Source: Alcaligenaceae bacterium (lineage in GTDB: Bacteria; Pseudomonadota; Gammaproteobacteria; Burkholderiales; Burkholderiaceae_B). Taken from it: a stretch of DNA of 33,007 nt. Below, piece after piece: positions 1 through 10,668 of this stretch (position 1 is its first letter; each line of letters opens with the position of its first letter). Location: positions 1 through 33,007 of the forward strand of contig JAKDMO010000006.1 of NCBI GenBank assembly GCA_030452305.1. The letters run 5' to 3'. The notes beneath the pieces were generated by a model. That model searched no databases and was not told the DNA's origin. It saw nothing but the letters and a program-made list of their open reading frames with translations. A program made the position numbers and the translations under genes.

Positions 1-466
1 GCACGGGGTAGCCCATTTCATCGGCCTGGGCCTGCAGGAAATCCGGTTCCTGGCGTTCGCCGTGGTAGCCGGGCACGAGCGGCACGCCGGCTGCACCCAT
101 CAGGGTCTTGGCGGCGGATTTGCTGCCCATCGCGGCAATCGCCTGGGCCGGCGGCCCCACGAACACGATGCCGGCCTGGGCGCAGGCCTGGGCGAAGGCC
201 TCGTTTTCCGACAGAAATCCGTAGCCCGGGTGGATGGCCTGGGCACCGCTGCGCCGCGCCGCCTCGATGATGGCATCGGCACGCAGGTAACTGGCCGAGG
301 GCTCGGGCCCGCCGATGTGGACGGCGGTGTCGCAGGCCGCCACGTGGCGCGCCTGGGCGTCGGCGTCGGAGTACACCGCGACAGTGCGCAGCCCCATGCG
401 GCGCGCACTTGCCGCGATTCGGCAGGCGATCTCGCCCCGGTTGGCGATCAAAAGCGTATCGAACAC
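1..466 (-). CDS. liuD: Methylcrotonyl-CoA carboxylase biotin carboxylase (alpha) subunit, N-terminal part, truncated by window edge
   Basis: The minus strand from a GTG at 466 reads MFDTLLIANRGEIACRIAASARRMGLRTVAVYSDADAQARHVAACDTAVHIGGPEPSASYLRADAIIEAARRSGAQAIHPGYGFLSENEAFAQAC, a classic biotin carboxylase N-terminus. An SD-like AAAGGAG lies upstream. It is adjacent to liuB. Confidence 0.85.
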   Translation of the reverse strand, partial: MFDTLLIANRGEIACRIAASARRMGLRTVAVYSDADAQARHVAACDTAVHIGGPEPSASYLRADAIIEAARRSGAQAIHPGYGFLSENEAFAQACAQAGIVFVGPPAQAIAAMGSKSAAKTLMGAAGVPLVPGYHGERQEPDFLQAQADEMGYPV

Positions 467-481
467 CTTGGCTCCTTTGAT

Positions 482-2086
<1,605 letters not shown>

Positions 2087-2133
2087 GTCGGTTCCTGGTA
2101 AGGCGGCCCGGGCCGTGCCCCGGGCCTTTGGGT

Positions 2134-3315
2134 TCAGATCATCTCGATGGCCAGGGCGACGGCCTCGCCCCCGCCGATGCACAGCGAGGCGATGCCGCGC
2201 TTGCCGCCGGTCTCGCGCAGCGCCCCGACCAAGGTGGTCAGCAGGCGGGCGCCCGATGCACCGATCGGATGGCCCAGGGCGGTTGCGCCGCCATGGATGT
2301 TCACCTTGTCATGAGGCAGATTGAGTTCCTTCATGGCGGCCATGGTGACCACTGCAAAGGCCTCGTTGATCTCGTACAGATCGACATCCTCGGCGCTCCA
2401 GCCGGTCTTTTTGAGCAATTTCTGGATGGCGCCGACCGGGGCGGTGGTGAACCATTCCGGTTCCTGCGAGTGCTGGGTATGGGCCACGATGCGTGCCAGG
2501 GGTTTTGCGCCGAGCTTTTCCGCTGACGAGGCGTTCATGACCACCATGGCCGATGCGCCGTCCGAGATCGAGGACGAGTTGGCTGCGGTCACTGTGCCGT
2601 CTTTCTTGAAGGCGGGTTTGAGGGTCGGAATCTTTTCCGGCATGGCCTTGAACGGCGCTTCGTCGGTATCGACCACCGTATCGCCCTTGCGGCTCGCAAT
2701 GGTGACCGGCGCGATTTCCCACTTGAAGTGGCCACCCTCGCTGGCGGCGCGTGCGCGGCGCAGCGACTCTAGTGAGAATGCGTCCTGCTCTTCGCGGGTG
2801 AAGGTGTATTTTGACGCGCAGTCCTCGGCAAAGACCCCCATGGCCGTGCCACGCTGGTAGGCGTCTTCGAGACCGTCGAGTGCCATGTGGTCGTAGACCG
2901 TGGAATGGCCGTAGCGGTAGCCCTGGCGGCCGCGCAGCAGCAGATAAGGCGCATTGCTCATGCTTTCCTGGCCGCCGGCGATGACGATATTCGCGCTTTC
3001 GGCCTTGATGAGGTCATGGGCCAGCATGACGGCCTTCAGGCCCGAGCCGCAGACCTTGTGCAGGGTGCTGCATGGGACGCTGATCGGCAGGCCTGCGCCC
3101 AGCGCGGCCTGGCGTGCGGGTGCCTGGCCCTGGCCGGCCTGCAGCACATTGCCCATGATGACTTCGTCAACAGCCTCGCCTTTGATGCCTGCGCGCTCGA
3201 CTGCGGCGCGAATGGCGATGGCCCCCAGTTGGTTGGCCGACAGGCTGGACAAACTGCCCATCATCCCGCCCATGGGTGTGCGGGCGACAGATACCAGAAC
3301 GATAGGATCAGACAT
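2134..3315 (-). CDS. Acetyl-CoA C-acetyltransferase (thiolase)
   Basis: Starts [22 protein letters not shown]. Active-site regions are [37 protein letters not shown] and [13 protein letters not shown]. Confidence 0.92.
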   Translation of the reverse strand: MSDPIVLVSVARTPMGGMMGSLSSLSANQLGAIAIRAAVERAGIKGEAVDEVIMGNVLQAGQGQAPARQAALGAGLPISVPCSTLHKVCGSGLKAVMLAHDLIKAESANIVIAGGQESMSNAPYLLLRGRQGYRYGHSTVYDHMALDGLEDAYQRGTAMGVFAEDCASKYTFTREEQDAFSLESLRRARAASEGGHFKWEIAPVTIASRKGDTVVDTDEAPFKAMPEKIPTLKPAFKKDGTVTAANSSSISDGASAMVVMNASSAEKLGAKPLARIVAHTQHSQEPEWFTTAPVGAIQKLLKKTGWSAEDVDLYEINEAFAVVTMAAMKELNLPHDKVNIHGGATALGHPIGASGARLLTTLVGALRETGGKRGIASLCIGGGEAVALAIEMI

Positions 3316-5191
3316 GTTGGACTCCTTCAATGATGTTCCTGACAGGTAAAGGGTAGGGATGCTGCCCCGGTTTTTGGTGCAGCCTTCTGGCATTATCGTA
3401 CGGAAAGATGTCTTCGATGCGCCCGTTGGCCGCCCGCTGTCGGCACGCCTGCCACCATTGCGCCTCCAGCAGCTCGGCGTGGTGGGTCAAAAAGGCCTGA
3501 CGCACGCGCGGATCGCCCAGCAGAAAGTGGCGGAATTCCTCGGGGAAAACATCATTCCGGCCGACCGGGTACCAGGGTTCGGCGGCGAGTTCGGCCTCCT
3601 CGTAGGGAGCCGGCGGGATGACGCGGAAATTCATTTCCGTCATGCGCTGGATCTCGTCATAGTCGTAGAACACGACGCGGCCCAGGCGCGTGAGGCCGAA
3701 GTTCTTGTACAGCATGTCGCCGGGAAAGATATTCGCCGCTGCGAGCTCGCGTATGGCCTGGCCGTACTGGCGCACCGCCGATTCCACGGCTGCATCCGAG
3801 GCGCGCGACAGGTACATGTTCAGTGGTGTCAGGCGCCGTTCGATGTAGACGTGACGGAACACAATTGCATCCGGGCCTTCCTCGATGAGGCTGGGAACCT
3901 GGTCGCGCAGCTCGGCCAGCAGGGCGTCCGAGAAGCGCCGGCGCGGCAATGCGACTTGGGAATATTCCCAGGTATCGGCCATGCGGCCGACGCGGTCGTG
4001 TTTTTTCACCAACTGGTATTTGTCGCGCACTGTGGCCGCGTCCATTCCGGGCTTTGCAATCCGGTCACGGATCAGCTTGAAGACATAGGGGTAGGACGGC
4101 AGTGTAAAGACCACCATCACCATGCCCGGGATGCCCGGTGCCGTGTCGAAGGCATCGCGCGAGTGTGACAAGTGATGCAGAAAATCCCTGTAGAACAGGG
4201 TCTTGCCCTGTTTTTGCAGGCCCAGCGTGGTGTAGATCTCGGCCTTGGGTTTGCGCGGGAAAAGTGAATTCAGGAACTCCACGTAGGCGGCCGGCGCCTC
4301 CATATCGACCAGGAAATACGCCCGGGTGAAGCTGAACAGTGTGCTTAGGTCGTCGCTGGAGGACAGCAGCGCATCGATCTGAACGTGGCCCGCAGGCGTG
4401 TGCAGCAGGGCGATGGCAAAGGGGTAAATAGCGGTCTGATTGATCAGGCGCCCCACGATGTAGGCGCCCTTATTGCGAAAGAACAGGGTGTTGAGCACCT
4501 GGATCTGGCAGTCGGGCGCCAGGCGCTCGCTGGTGTCGCGTGGCAGGGTCTGGCGCAGTTGGCGCACCGCCATGCGGGCGAGCTTGCGCGTATCTGCGGG
4601 CAGGTCGGCGTAGGGGGCGGCCAGCCCGAAATCCGCCACCATGCGTATCAGGCAAGGTTCCAGGCCCTCGTCCAGCGGGTAGTAGGCGCGGTACGAGGGC
4701 TGGGTGCTGTCGATGTATTCGGTGGCGATGGCCGGCCGTACAAAGATGAAATCGTTATTGAAGTAGTTGCGGTGCAGGATGCGGCACGAGACCGAGTTGA
4801 AGAAGGTTTCGGCGCATTCGGGCTGGCGGTGGTCGGCCAGCAGCGCAACGTAGCAAGTCTTGGCCGCCTGCCAGAACTGCAGCTGGGCCTCGGTCAGGTC
4901 GGTGGCAGCCGAGGCGCCGGCGGGACTTGCGTCGCTGCCGCGCAGCACGCTGGTCAGCGCCGTGGTGCATTCGTGTACCCGTGTATCGTAGTACTCGATG
5001 CGCTCGCGCGCCAATTGCTGGATGCCATGCCAGTTGCCCGATTCGAACAGGGCCTTGGCGCGTTGCGCACCGTAGCGAAACAGCGAGTAGTGGCGATCGA
5101 AGCCCGCGAGAATCATGCGGGCCACGTCATCGGGCGAACGGCCGCGCGGTGCCCGCGGCTCGATGTGCTGGTGATCGCCCCAATGGCTCAT
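3308..5191 (-). CDS. aceK: Isocitrate dehydrogenase kinase/phosphatase AceK
   Basis: 627 aa with typical AceK sequence (FDRHYSLFRYGAQRAKALFESGNWHGIQQLARERIEYYDTRV; GRMADTWEYSQVALPR; FYDYDEIQRMTEMNFR). Its stop overlaps the thiolase start. Confidence 0.95.
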   Translation of the reverse strand: MSHWGDHQHIEPRAPRGRSPDDVARMILAGFDRHYSLFRYGAQRAKALFESGNWHGIQQLARERIEYYDTRVHECTTALTSVLRGSDASPAGASAATDLTEAQLQFWQAAKTCYVALLADHRQPECAETFFNSVSCRILHRNYFNNDFIFVRPAIATEYIDSTQPSYRAYYPLDEGLEPCLIRMVADFGLAAPYADLPADTRKLARMAVRQLRQTLPRDTSERLAPDCQIQVLNTLFFRNKGAYIVGRLINQTAIYPFAIALLHTPAGHVQIDALLSSSDDLSTLFSFTRAYFLVDMEAPAAYVEFLNSLFPRKPKAEIYTTLGLQKQGKTLFYRDFLHHLSHSRDAFDTAPGIPGMVMVVFTLPSYPYVFKLIRDRIAKPGMDAATVRDKYQLVKKHDRVGRMADTWEYSQVALPRRRFSDALLAELRDQVPSLIEEGPDAIVFRHVYIERRLTPLNMYLSRASDAAVESAVRQYGQAIRELAAANIFPGDMLYKNFGLTRLGRVVFYDYDEIQRMTEMNFRVIPPAPYEEAELAAEPWYPVGRNDVFPEEFRHFLLGDPRVRQAFLTHHAELLEAQWWQACRQRAANGRIEDIFPYDNARRLHQKPGQHPYPLPVRNIIEGVQHV

Positions 5192-5202
5192 GACGCCGGT
5201 TG

Positions 5203-6381
5203 CTAGGCGGTTTCGTTGAACAGTTCGCGGCCGATCAGCATGCGGCGGATTTCGCTGGTGCCCGCGCCGATTTCATAGAGCTTGGCATCGCGCCACAGGC
5301 GGCCGGTGGGGTAATCATTGATGTAGCCGTTGCCGCCCAGGATCTGTATCCCCTCGCCCGCCATCCAGGTGGCTTTTTCCGCGCTGTACAAAATGATGGC
5401 GGCGCAGTCCTTGCGGACCTGGCGCACGTGGTCGCTGCCCAGGCGGTCCAGGTTCTTGCCCACGGTATAGCAGAACGCCCGGCTGGCCTGCAGGGTGGTG
5501 TAGAGGTCGGCGAGCTTGGCCTGGATCAACTGGAATTCGCCGATGGCCTGGCCGAATTGCTTGCGCTCGTGCACATAGGGAACGACCACGTCCATGACGG
5601 CCTGCATGATGCCCAGGGGGCCGGCGGCCAGCACCGCGCGTTCGTAGTCCAGGCCGCTCATCAGGACCCGGACCCCGCCGTTGAGTTGGCCCAGGATGTT
5701 TTCCTCGGGCACCTCGCAGTCCTGGAAGACCAATTCGCCTGTGTGGCTACCGCGCATCCCCATTTTGTCGAGCTTCTGGGCAGCCGAGAAGCCCTTGAAG
5801 CTTTTTTCGACAATGAAGGCGGTGATCCCGCGCTGGCGCGCCTGCGGATCGGTCTTGGCATAGACGACCATGGTGTCGGCATCCGGGCCGTTGGTGATCC
5901 ACATCTTTGAGCCGTTCAGCACATAGCGGTCGCCACGCTTTTCCGCGCGCAGGGCCATGCTGACCACATCCGAGCCCGCACCCGGTTCGCTCATGGCCAA
6001 TGCACCGACCTGCTCGCCCGAGATCAGCCCGGGCAGGTATTTTTGTTTTTGTGCCTCGGTGCCGTTGCGGTGGATCTGGTTGATGCACAGGTTCGAGTGG
6101 GCACCGTAGGACAGTGCGATCGAGGCGCTGGCGCGCGAAATTTCCTCCATCGCGATCATATGGGCCAGATAGCCCAGGTTCGCACCGCCGTACGCCTCGG
6201 ACACGGTCACACCCAGCAGCCCCAGGTCGCCGAATTTGCGCCAAAGATCCATGGGGAACTGGTCGTCCCGGTCTGCTGCGGCCGCGCGCGGTGCAATTTC
6301 GGCCTGCGCGAAGTCGCGTACGGCATCGCGCAGCATGTCCAGGTCCGAGCCAAGTTCAAAATTCAAGCCGGGCAGATTCAT
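5203..6381 (-). CDS. liuA: Isovaleryl-CoA dehydrogenase
   Basis: Acyl-CoA dehydrogenase sequence [33 protein letters not shown]...[39 protein letters not shown]...[29 protein letters not shown]. An upstream alternative start lies at 6393. Confidence 0.93.
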   Translation of the reverse strand: MNLPGLNFELGSDLDMLRDAVRDFAQAEIAPRAAAADRDDQFPMDLWRKFGDLGLLGVTVSEAYGGANLGYLAHMIAMEEISRASASIALSYGAHSNLCINQIHRNGTEAQKQKYLPGLISGEQVGALAMSEPGAGSDVVSMALRAEKRGDRYVLNGSKMWITNGPDADTMVVYAKTDPQARQRGITAFIVEKSFKGFSAAQKLDKMGMRGSHTGELVFQDCEVPEENILGQLNGGVRVLMSGLDYERAVLAAGPLGIMQAVMDVVVPYVHERKQFGQAIGEFQLIQAKLADLYTTLQASRAFCYTVGKNLDRLGSDHVRQVRKDCAAIILYSAEKATWMAGEGIQILGGNGYINDYPTGRLWRDAKLYEIGAGTSEIRRMLIGRELFNETA

Positions 6382-6408
6382 GTGGGTCTCCAACGGGTTA
6401 AGGGCTTA

Positions 6409-6437
6409 TTTTTACATGACGTTTACGTAAACGTCAA
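6409..6437 (-). promoter_or_regulatory. Predicted liuA promoter with LiuR operator in the spacer
   Basis: Minus strand TTGACG (6437-6432), a 17-bp spacer, then TAAAAA (6414-6409). The perfect 20-bp palindrome TGACGTTTACGTAAACGTCA (6417-6436) covers the spacer. Confidence 0.65.
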
Positions 6438-6826
6438 TTAGTGACGCCCCGCTTTTCCAGCAGGGCGAGGCATTCACGTTCCTGCTCGCAGATTTCGCGC
6501 AGCGTGAGTTCCAGGTCGCGGCGTTGTTGCTCCAGTTTCCGGCGGTGCGTGTGCAGGACTTCGGCATAGTGCTGCAACTGCGCGGTGGTGCTGGCGTCCG
6601 GCTCGTCGTACATATTGATCAGGTTCAGGATCTCGGATAACTGCAGCCCCAGACGTCGCCCGCGTAGCGCGAGCTTCAGGCGGGTGCGGTCCCTGGGCCG
6701 ATAGATCCGGTTGCGCCCGTCGCGCTCAGGGTTCAGGATGCCCTGATCCTCGTAATATCGGATGGTGCGCGGCGTGATCGAGAACTCGCGCGAGAGCTCG
6801 GAGATGGTCCAGGTCGCTGGGTGCAT
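6434..6826 (-). CDS. liuR: MerR-family transcriptional regulator, LiuR-like
   Basis: MHPATWTISELSREFSITPRTIRYYEDQGILNPERDGRNRIYRPRDRTRLKLALRGRRLGLQLSEI is a MerR DNA-binding domain, located next to liuA. The start was trimmed from the longer ORF in the track. Confidence 0.85.
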   Translation of the reverse strand: MHPATWTISELSREFSITPRTIRYYEDQGILNPERDGRNRIYRPRDRTRLKLALRGRRLGLQLSEILNLINMYDEPDASTTAQLQHYAEVLHTHRRKLEQQRRDLELTLREICEQERECLALLEKRGVTN

Positions 6827-6839
6827 GGCGGGTGAGCAC

Positions 6840-6855
6840 TTTACGTTAACGTCAA
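6840..6855. promoter_or_regulatory. Second LiuR-type operator in the liuR/MBL intergenic region
   Basis: TTTACGTTAACGTCAA, 15/16 identical to TTTACGTAAACGTCAA at 6422-6437. The core ACGTTAACGT is a perfect palindrome. Confidence 0.65.
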
Positions 6856-6902
6856 TGATGATGCCATAATACGTAAAACCCGCAAGGGTGTGGAGAAGAA
6901 TC

Positions 6903-7973
6903 ATGAATCTGAACGAAAGCCGACTGGTGTATCCATGGGATGACGCCCTGCCCGAACCGGGGCGCGCGGTAGGGGTTGCGGATGGGGTGTACTGGATCCG
7001 CATGCCGCTGCCTTTTGCCCTGGACCACATCAATCTATGGCTGCTGCGCGATGAAATCGACGGGCGCACGGGCTGGACGGTGGTCGATACCGGTGTGGCT
7101 CGCGACGAAGTGCGCGCGCTGTGGGAGCAGGTCTTCGAGCATGTGCTCGACGGCCTGCCTGTGCTGCGTGTCGTGGTGACGCATATGCATCCGGATCACG
7201 TCGGGCTTGCGCACTGGTTGTGCGAACGCTGGCAGGCGCCGCTGTGGATGACCATGACGGACTACGCGGTGGCCCGCATGTGGGCCCGGCCACCCGACAA
7301 AGGCGCCGGGGCCGGCGGGCCGACGGGCAACGCAGCGGTACAGCATTTTGCGCAGCATGGTCTGACCGACCCCGAAGCCCAGGAGCAGATCCGCAGCCGC
7401 GAGGGCTATTATTCCTCACTGGTGCCCGATATGCCCCGCAGTTTCCACAGGCTGCTGCACGGGCATGAACTGCAGATCGGCGGACGCGGCTGGCGCGTGA
7501 TCACGGGCTACGGCCACGCGCCCGAACACGCCTCATTGCATTGCGAACCGCTGGGGGTATTGATCGCCGGCGACATGGTATTGCCACGCATTTCCACCAA
7601 TATCAGCGTGTTCGATATCGAGCCTGAAGGCAACCCCCTGCCGCTGTACCTCGATTCGCTGCGCGAGTACGACACATTGTCCGAAGACACCTTGGTATTG
7701 CCCTCGCACGGTAAGCCGTTTCGCGGCCTGCACGAGCGCATCGCCCAGCAGCACGCCCATCATGCAGAACGCCTGGCCGAGTTGCTGGCCGCCTGCAGCG
7801 AGCCGTCCAGCGCGATGGACGTTGTTCCGGTCCTGTTCCGGCGCAAGCTCGATATGCACCAGTTGTCCTTCGCCATGGGCGAGGCCATCGCGCACCTGCA
7901 CGCCTTATACTTTGAAGGAAAACTGCGCCGCAGCGTCGATGCGCAGGGCATCTATCGTTTCCAGCGCGTCTGA
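6903..7973 (+). CDS. MBL-fold (metallo-beta-lactamase superfamily) hydrolase
   Basis: 356 aa. The Zn-binding motif THMHPDHVGLAHWL, GYGHAPEHASLHCEPLGVLIAGDMVLP and LPSHGKPFRGLHERI are present. Confidence 0.88.
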   Translation: MNLNESRLVYPWDDALPEPGRAVGVADGVYWIRMPLPFALDHINLWLLRDEIDGRTGWTVVDTGVARDEVRALWEQVFEHVLDGLPVLRVVVTHMHPDHVGLAHWLCERWQAPLWMTMTDYAVARMWARPPDKGAGAGGPTGNAAVQHFAQHGLTDPEAQEQIRSREGYYSSLVPDMPRSFHRLLHGHELQIGGRGWRVITGYGHAPEHASLHCEPLGVLIAGDMVLPRISTNISVFDIEPEGNPLPLYLDSLREYDTLSEDTLVLPSHGKPFRGLHERIAQQHAHHAERLAELLAACSEPSSAMDVVPVLFRRKLDMHQLSFAMGEAIAHLHALYFEGKLRRSVDAQGIYRFQRV

Positions 7974-8003
7974 GCGCCGGAGGCTTTTACACTTCGGGCC
8001 ATC

Positions 8004-9218
8004 ATGCATTCATCCAGGAACCATATCGATACCCTGCTCCAGCACACGGGCGCCGCCCAGCTGGATCCGGAAACTGAAAGCGGCCCGGTGGCCATGCCCT
8101 CAATGCGCACCAGCACGGTGCGCTTTGCGAATCTGGCCGCGCTGGATCGCGCCCAGCGTGCAAAGATGACGGGCGAGCGCGGAGTGACCTACGGGCGCGT
8201 CGGCCTGCAGACCCATGAGGCCTTCGAGCAAATGCTTTGCGAACTCGAAGGGGGCGAGCGGGCGTTCCTGGCGCCCTCGGGCCTGGCTGCGATCAGCGTG
8301 GTGCTGCTGGCCTTGCTGAATTCGGGCGATCATGTTCTGGCGGCCGATTCGGTCTATGGCCCGGTACGTTATCTGGACAAAACCATCCTGGGCCGCATGG
8401 GTGTACCGGTGACGTACAGCCGTGCAACGCCCGATGCACTGCAGGCAGCACTGCTCCCGGAAACCCGGGTCCTGTACCTGGAGTCCCCCGGGTCCTTGTT
8501 GATGGAAATGCTGGATCTGCCGGCTCTGACCGCCTGGGCGCACGAACGCGGCCTGGTGGTGGTGGCCGACAATACCTGGGGATCGGGCTATGTGTACCGG
8601 CCGCTCGAACTGGGGGCGGATGTTTCGGTCATTGCCGCCACCAAGTACCTGGGCGGTCATTCCGACCTGATGATGGGCGGTGCCGTGGCGCGCGACTCTG
8701 ATCTGTGCCGACGCATTGGCGAGACCCACTATGCCCTGGGGTATACGGTCAGTGCGGACGATGTCTGGCTGGGCCTGCGCGGTGCGCGCACGCTGGGCAT
8801 CCGGATGCGGCAATGCGCAGCCAATGCGATGCGGATCTGCGAGTTCCTGTCCGGGCGGCCCGAGGTCTTGCAGATTTTCCATCCCGCCTGGCCGGACGAT
8901 CCTGGCCATGCTCTATGGCAACGCGACTGCACGGGGTCCAACGGCCTGATGTCCGTGGCGCTGGACATGGACGGTGCCCGTACGCGGCGGCTGGTGGATG
9001 CACTGACGCTCTTTGGTATCGGATATTCATGGGGGGGCTATGAAAGCCTGGTGACGGTGGGCGATACCGGCGCCCTGGCTGCGCACAGCTACTGGGCGCG
9101 CCTGGGCGACGAACGCCTGCGGGACGACAGCGTCATCCGCCTGCATATCGGGCTCGAAGACCCGCGCGATCTGATCGCCGACCTGACGCAAGCCTTCGAG
9201 ATTTCCCGGGAGGAATAA
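8004..9218 (+). CDS. metC: Cystathionine beta-lyase-like PLP enzyme (Cys/Met metabolism family)
   Basis: 404 aa. TYGRVGLQTHEAFEQMLCELEGGERAFLAPSGLAAI, VVADNTWGSGYVYRPLELGADVSVIAATKYLGGHSDLMMGG (PLP Lys) and YSWGGYESL. Confidence 0.87.
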   Translation: MHSSRNHIDTLLQHTGAAQLDPETESGPVAMPSMRTSTVRFANLAALDRAQRAKMTGERGVTYGRVGLQTHEAFEQMLCELEGGERAFLAPSGLAAISVVLLALLNSGDHVLAADSVYGPVRYLDKTILGRMGVPVTYSRATPDALQAALLPETRVLYLESPGSLLMEMLDLPALTAWAHERGLVVVADNTWGSGYVYRPLELGADVSVIAATKYLGGHSDLMMGGAVARDSDLCRRIGETHYALGYTVSADDVWLGLRGARTLGIRMRQCAANAMRICEFLSGRPEVLQIFHPAWPDDPGHALWQRDCTGSNGLMSVALDMDGARTRRLVDALTLFGIGYSWGGYESLVTVGDTGALAAHSYWARLGDERLRDDSVIRLHIGLEDPRDLIADLTQAFEISREE

Positions 9219-9233
9219 GGCGCCGCGCGGCGT

Positions 9234-9336
9234 ATTCCGTTTTCACATCAAGCGTGAACGCGAAGGTGAAGCGCAGACATTACAGGCGTAAGGCAAGCGA
9301 AGCCGACAAAGTGCACGTTTGATGTGGAAATGGAAT
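9234..9336 (+). repeat. Long inverted repeat / candidate structured RNA: 23-bp arms, 57-nt loop
   Basis: Left arm ATTCCGTTTTCACATCAAGCGTG (9234-9256) and right arm CACGTTTGATGTGGAAATGGAAT (9314-9336). All 23 positions pair if G.U is allowed; there are 3 G.U pairs on the + strand. Confidence 0.75.
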
Positions 9337-9968
9337 TATTTTGCCGTCTGGCCCAGGGCCTGCTTCAGCAGCTTGTCGGCCTCATCTATGGCGCCCTGAT
9401 AGCTGCCTGTCATCGAGGGCGAAGTCAGATAGCGGCCGTTCACTGCGATGCTGGGTGTGGCCTCGACACGGTAGGTCTTGGCCAGTTCGTTGGCATGCAT
9501 GACCTTGGCCTTTACGCCGAATGAATTGAACACATCCTCGAATGCTTTGCGGTCCAGGCCTTGTTCGGCCACCCAGTCCAGGATGGCATCGGCCTGGAAC
9601 ATGCGTTTGTGCTCGTCGTGGATGGCATGGAAAACCTTGGGGTGCAGATCGGTGCGATCCATGGCTTCCAGAGAGTAATAGAGCTTTTGCAGGTCTTCCA
9701 TGCTGGCATTGAAGGCTACTGGTACCGGCTGCAGCACGACATTTTCGGGGAAGGTCTTGGCCCATTTTTCGATCATGGGTTCGATCGCGGCGCAATGCGG
9801 ACAGGTGTAGGCAAAGAATTCCAGCACCTCGATCTTGCCTTGCGTATCGGACGGCTGGGCCGGATCCAGCGTGATGTACGGCGTATTCGCTGCGGACGCG
9901 CTGGTGCCGAGCAATGCGGCGGTCGCCAGGACAATGCCGGGCAGAAGGCGGGAAATCAGGCTTTTCAT
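9336..9968 (-). CDS. dsbA: Thiol:disulfide interchange protein DsbA
   Basis: 210 aa with a signal peptide, thioredoxin-fold CPHC motif (EFFAYTCPHCAAIEPMIEKW) and cis-Pro region VEATPSIAVNGRYLT. Confidence 0.92.
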   Translation of the reverse strand: MKSLISRLLPGIVLATAALLGTSASAANTPYITLDPAQPSDTQGKIEVLEFFAYTCPHCAAIEPMIEKWAKTFPENVVLQPVPVAFNASMEDLQKLYYSLEAMDRTDLHPKVFHAIHDEHKRMFQADAILDWVAEQGLDRKAFEDVFNSFGVKAKVMHANELAKTYRVEATPSIAVNGRYLTSPSMTGSYQGAIDEADKLLKQALGQTAK

Positions 9969-9994
9969 GACGGGTGCTCCTTTGTACGAGTGGT

Positions 9995-10666
9995 TCAGGG
10001 GCGGATGACGGTGGACTCGATCTTGTTTTCGCCCAGTATGCTGCGTGCGCGATTCATCTCATCTATCCCTTTGAACGGACCGACGCGCACTCGGTTCCAT
10101 GTGGTGCCATTGGATTGGGCCTGCTCAATGCGTACCGGCAGGCCAAGCATCAGCACGCGTGCGTGCATGGCCTCGGCCTCGTCCCGGGAACGAAAGGCCC
10201 CAGCCTGCAAATAATAAATCGTTTGTGTGCCTGGGGCAGGTGCCTGGGCAGCCGTCGGGCTGGAGGCGGGTGCGTTGGCCGGTGCAGGCTGGGCAGGCGC
10301 CGCCGGTGGCGTATCGGACCCACCCAGTTTCGCAATCAGCTTGCCAATGTCGTCGGATAGGGGGGTCCCCTGTGGCTTGGCCTGGGGCGCAGGCCCTTCG
10401 GGCGGAAGGGTGGCCTGAACGTTGCCCGGCAGGGTGCCGGCCGCGCCGTCGGGCCCGTACAGCCCGATATTCGGGTCCGGAGCGTTCTTTGCATCGGGCA
10501 GCAACGTTTGCGGCGCGCTGCGGCTGGCCTTGTCGGCAAACGGCATGGGTGCCTGGGTGACGAACAGCGCGACCGCCACGGCTGCGGCCACGCCCAGCAC
10601 CATGCCGATAATCAGTGCGAACCAGGCCCCTGAACGTGGGGACGAACGGCGTTTACGTGTCGCCAT
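9995..10666 (-). CDS. SPOR domain-containing protein
   Basis: Basic N-terminus, TM helix, Pro/Ala-rich linker, then C-terminal YYLQAGAFRSRDEAEAMHARVLMLGLPVRIEQAQSNGTTWNRVRVGPFKGIDEMNRARSIL (SPOR). Confidence 0.9.
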   Translation of the reverse strand: MATRKRRSSPRSGAWFALIIGMVLGVAAAVAVALFVTQAPMPFADKASRSAPQTLLPDAKNAPDPNIGLYGPDGAAGTLPGNVQATLPPEGPAPQAKPQGTPLSDDIGKLIAKLGGSDTPPAAPAQPAPANAPASSPTAAQAPAPGTQTIYYLQAGAFRSRDEAEAMHARVLMLGLPVRIEQAQSNGTTWNRVRVGPFKGIDEMNRARSILGENKIESTVIRP

Positions 10667-10668
10667 AT

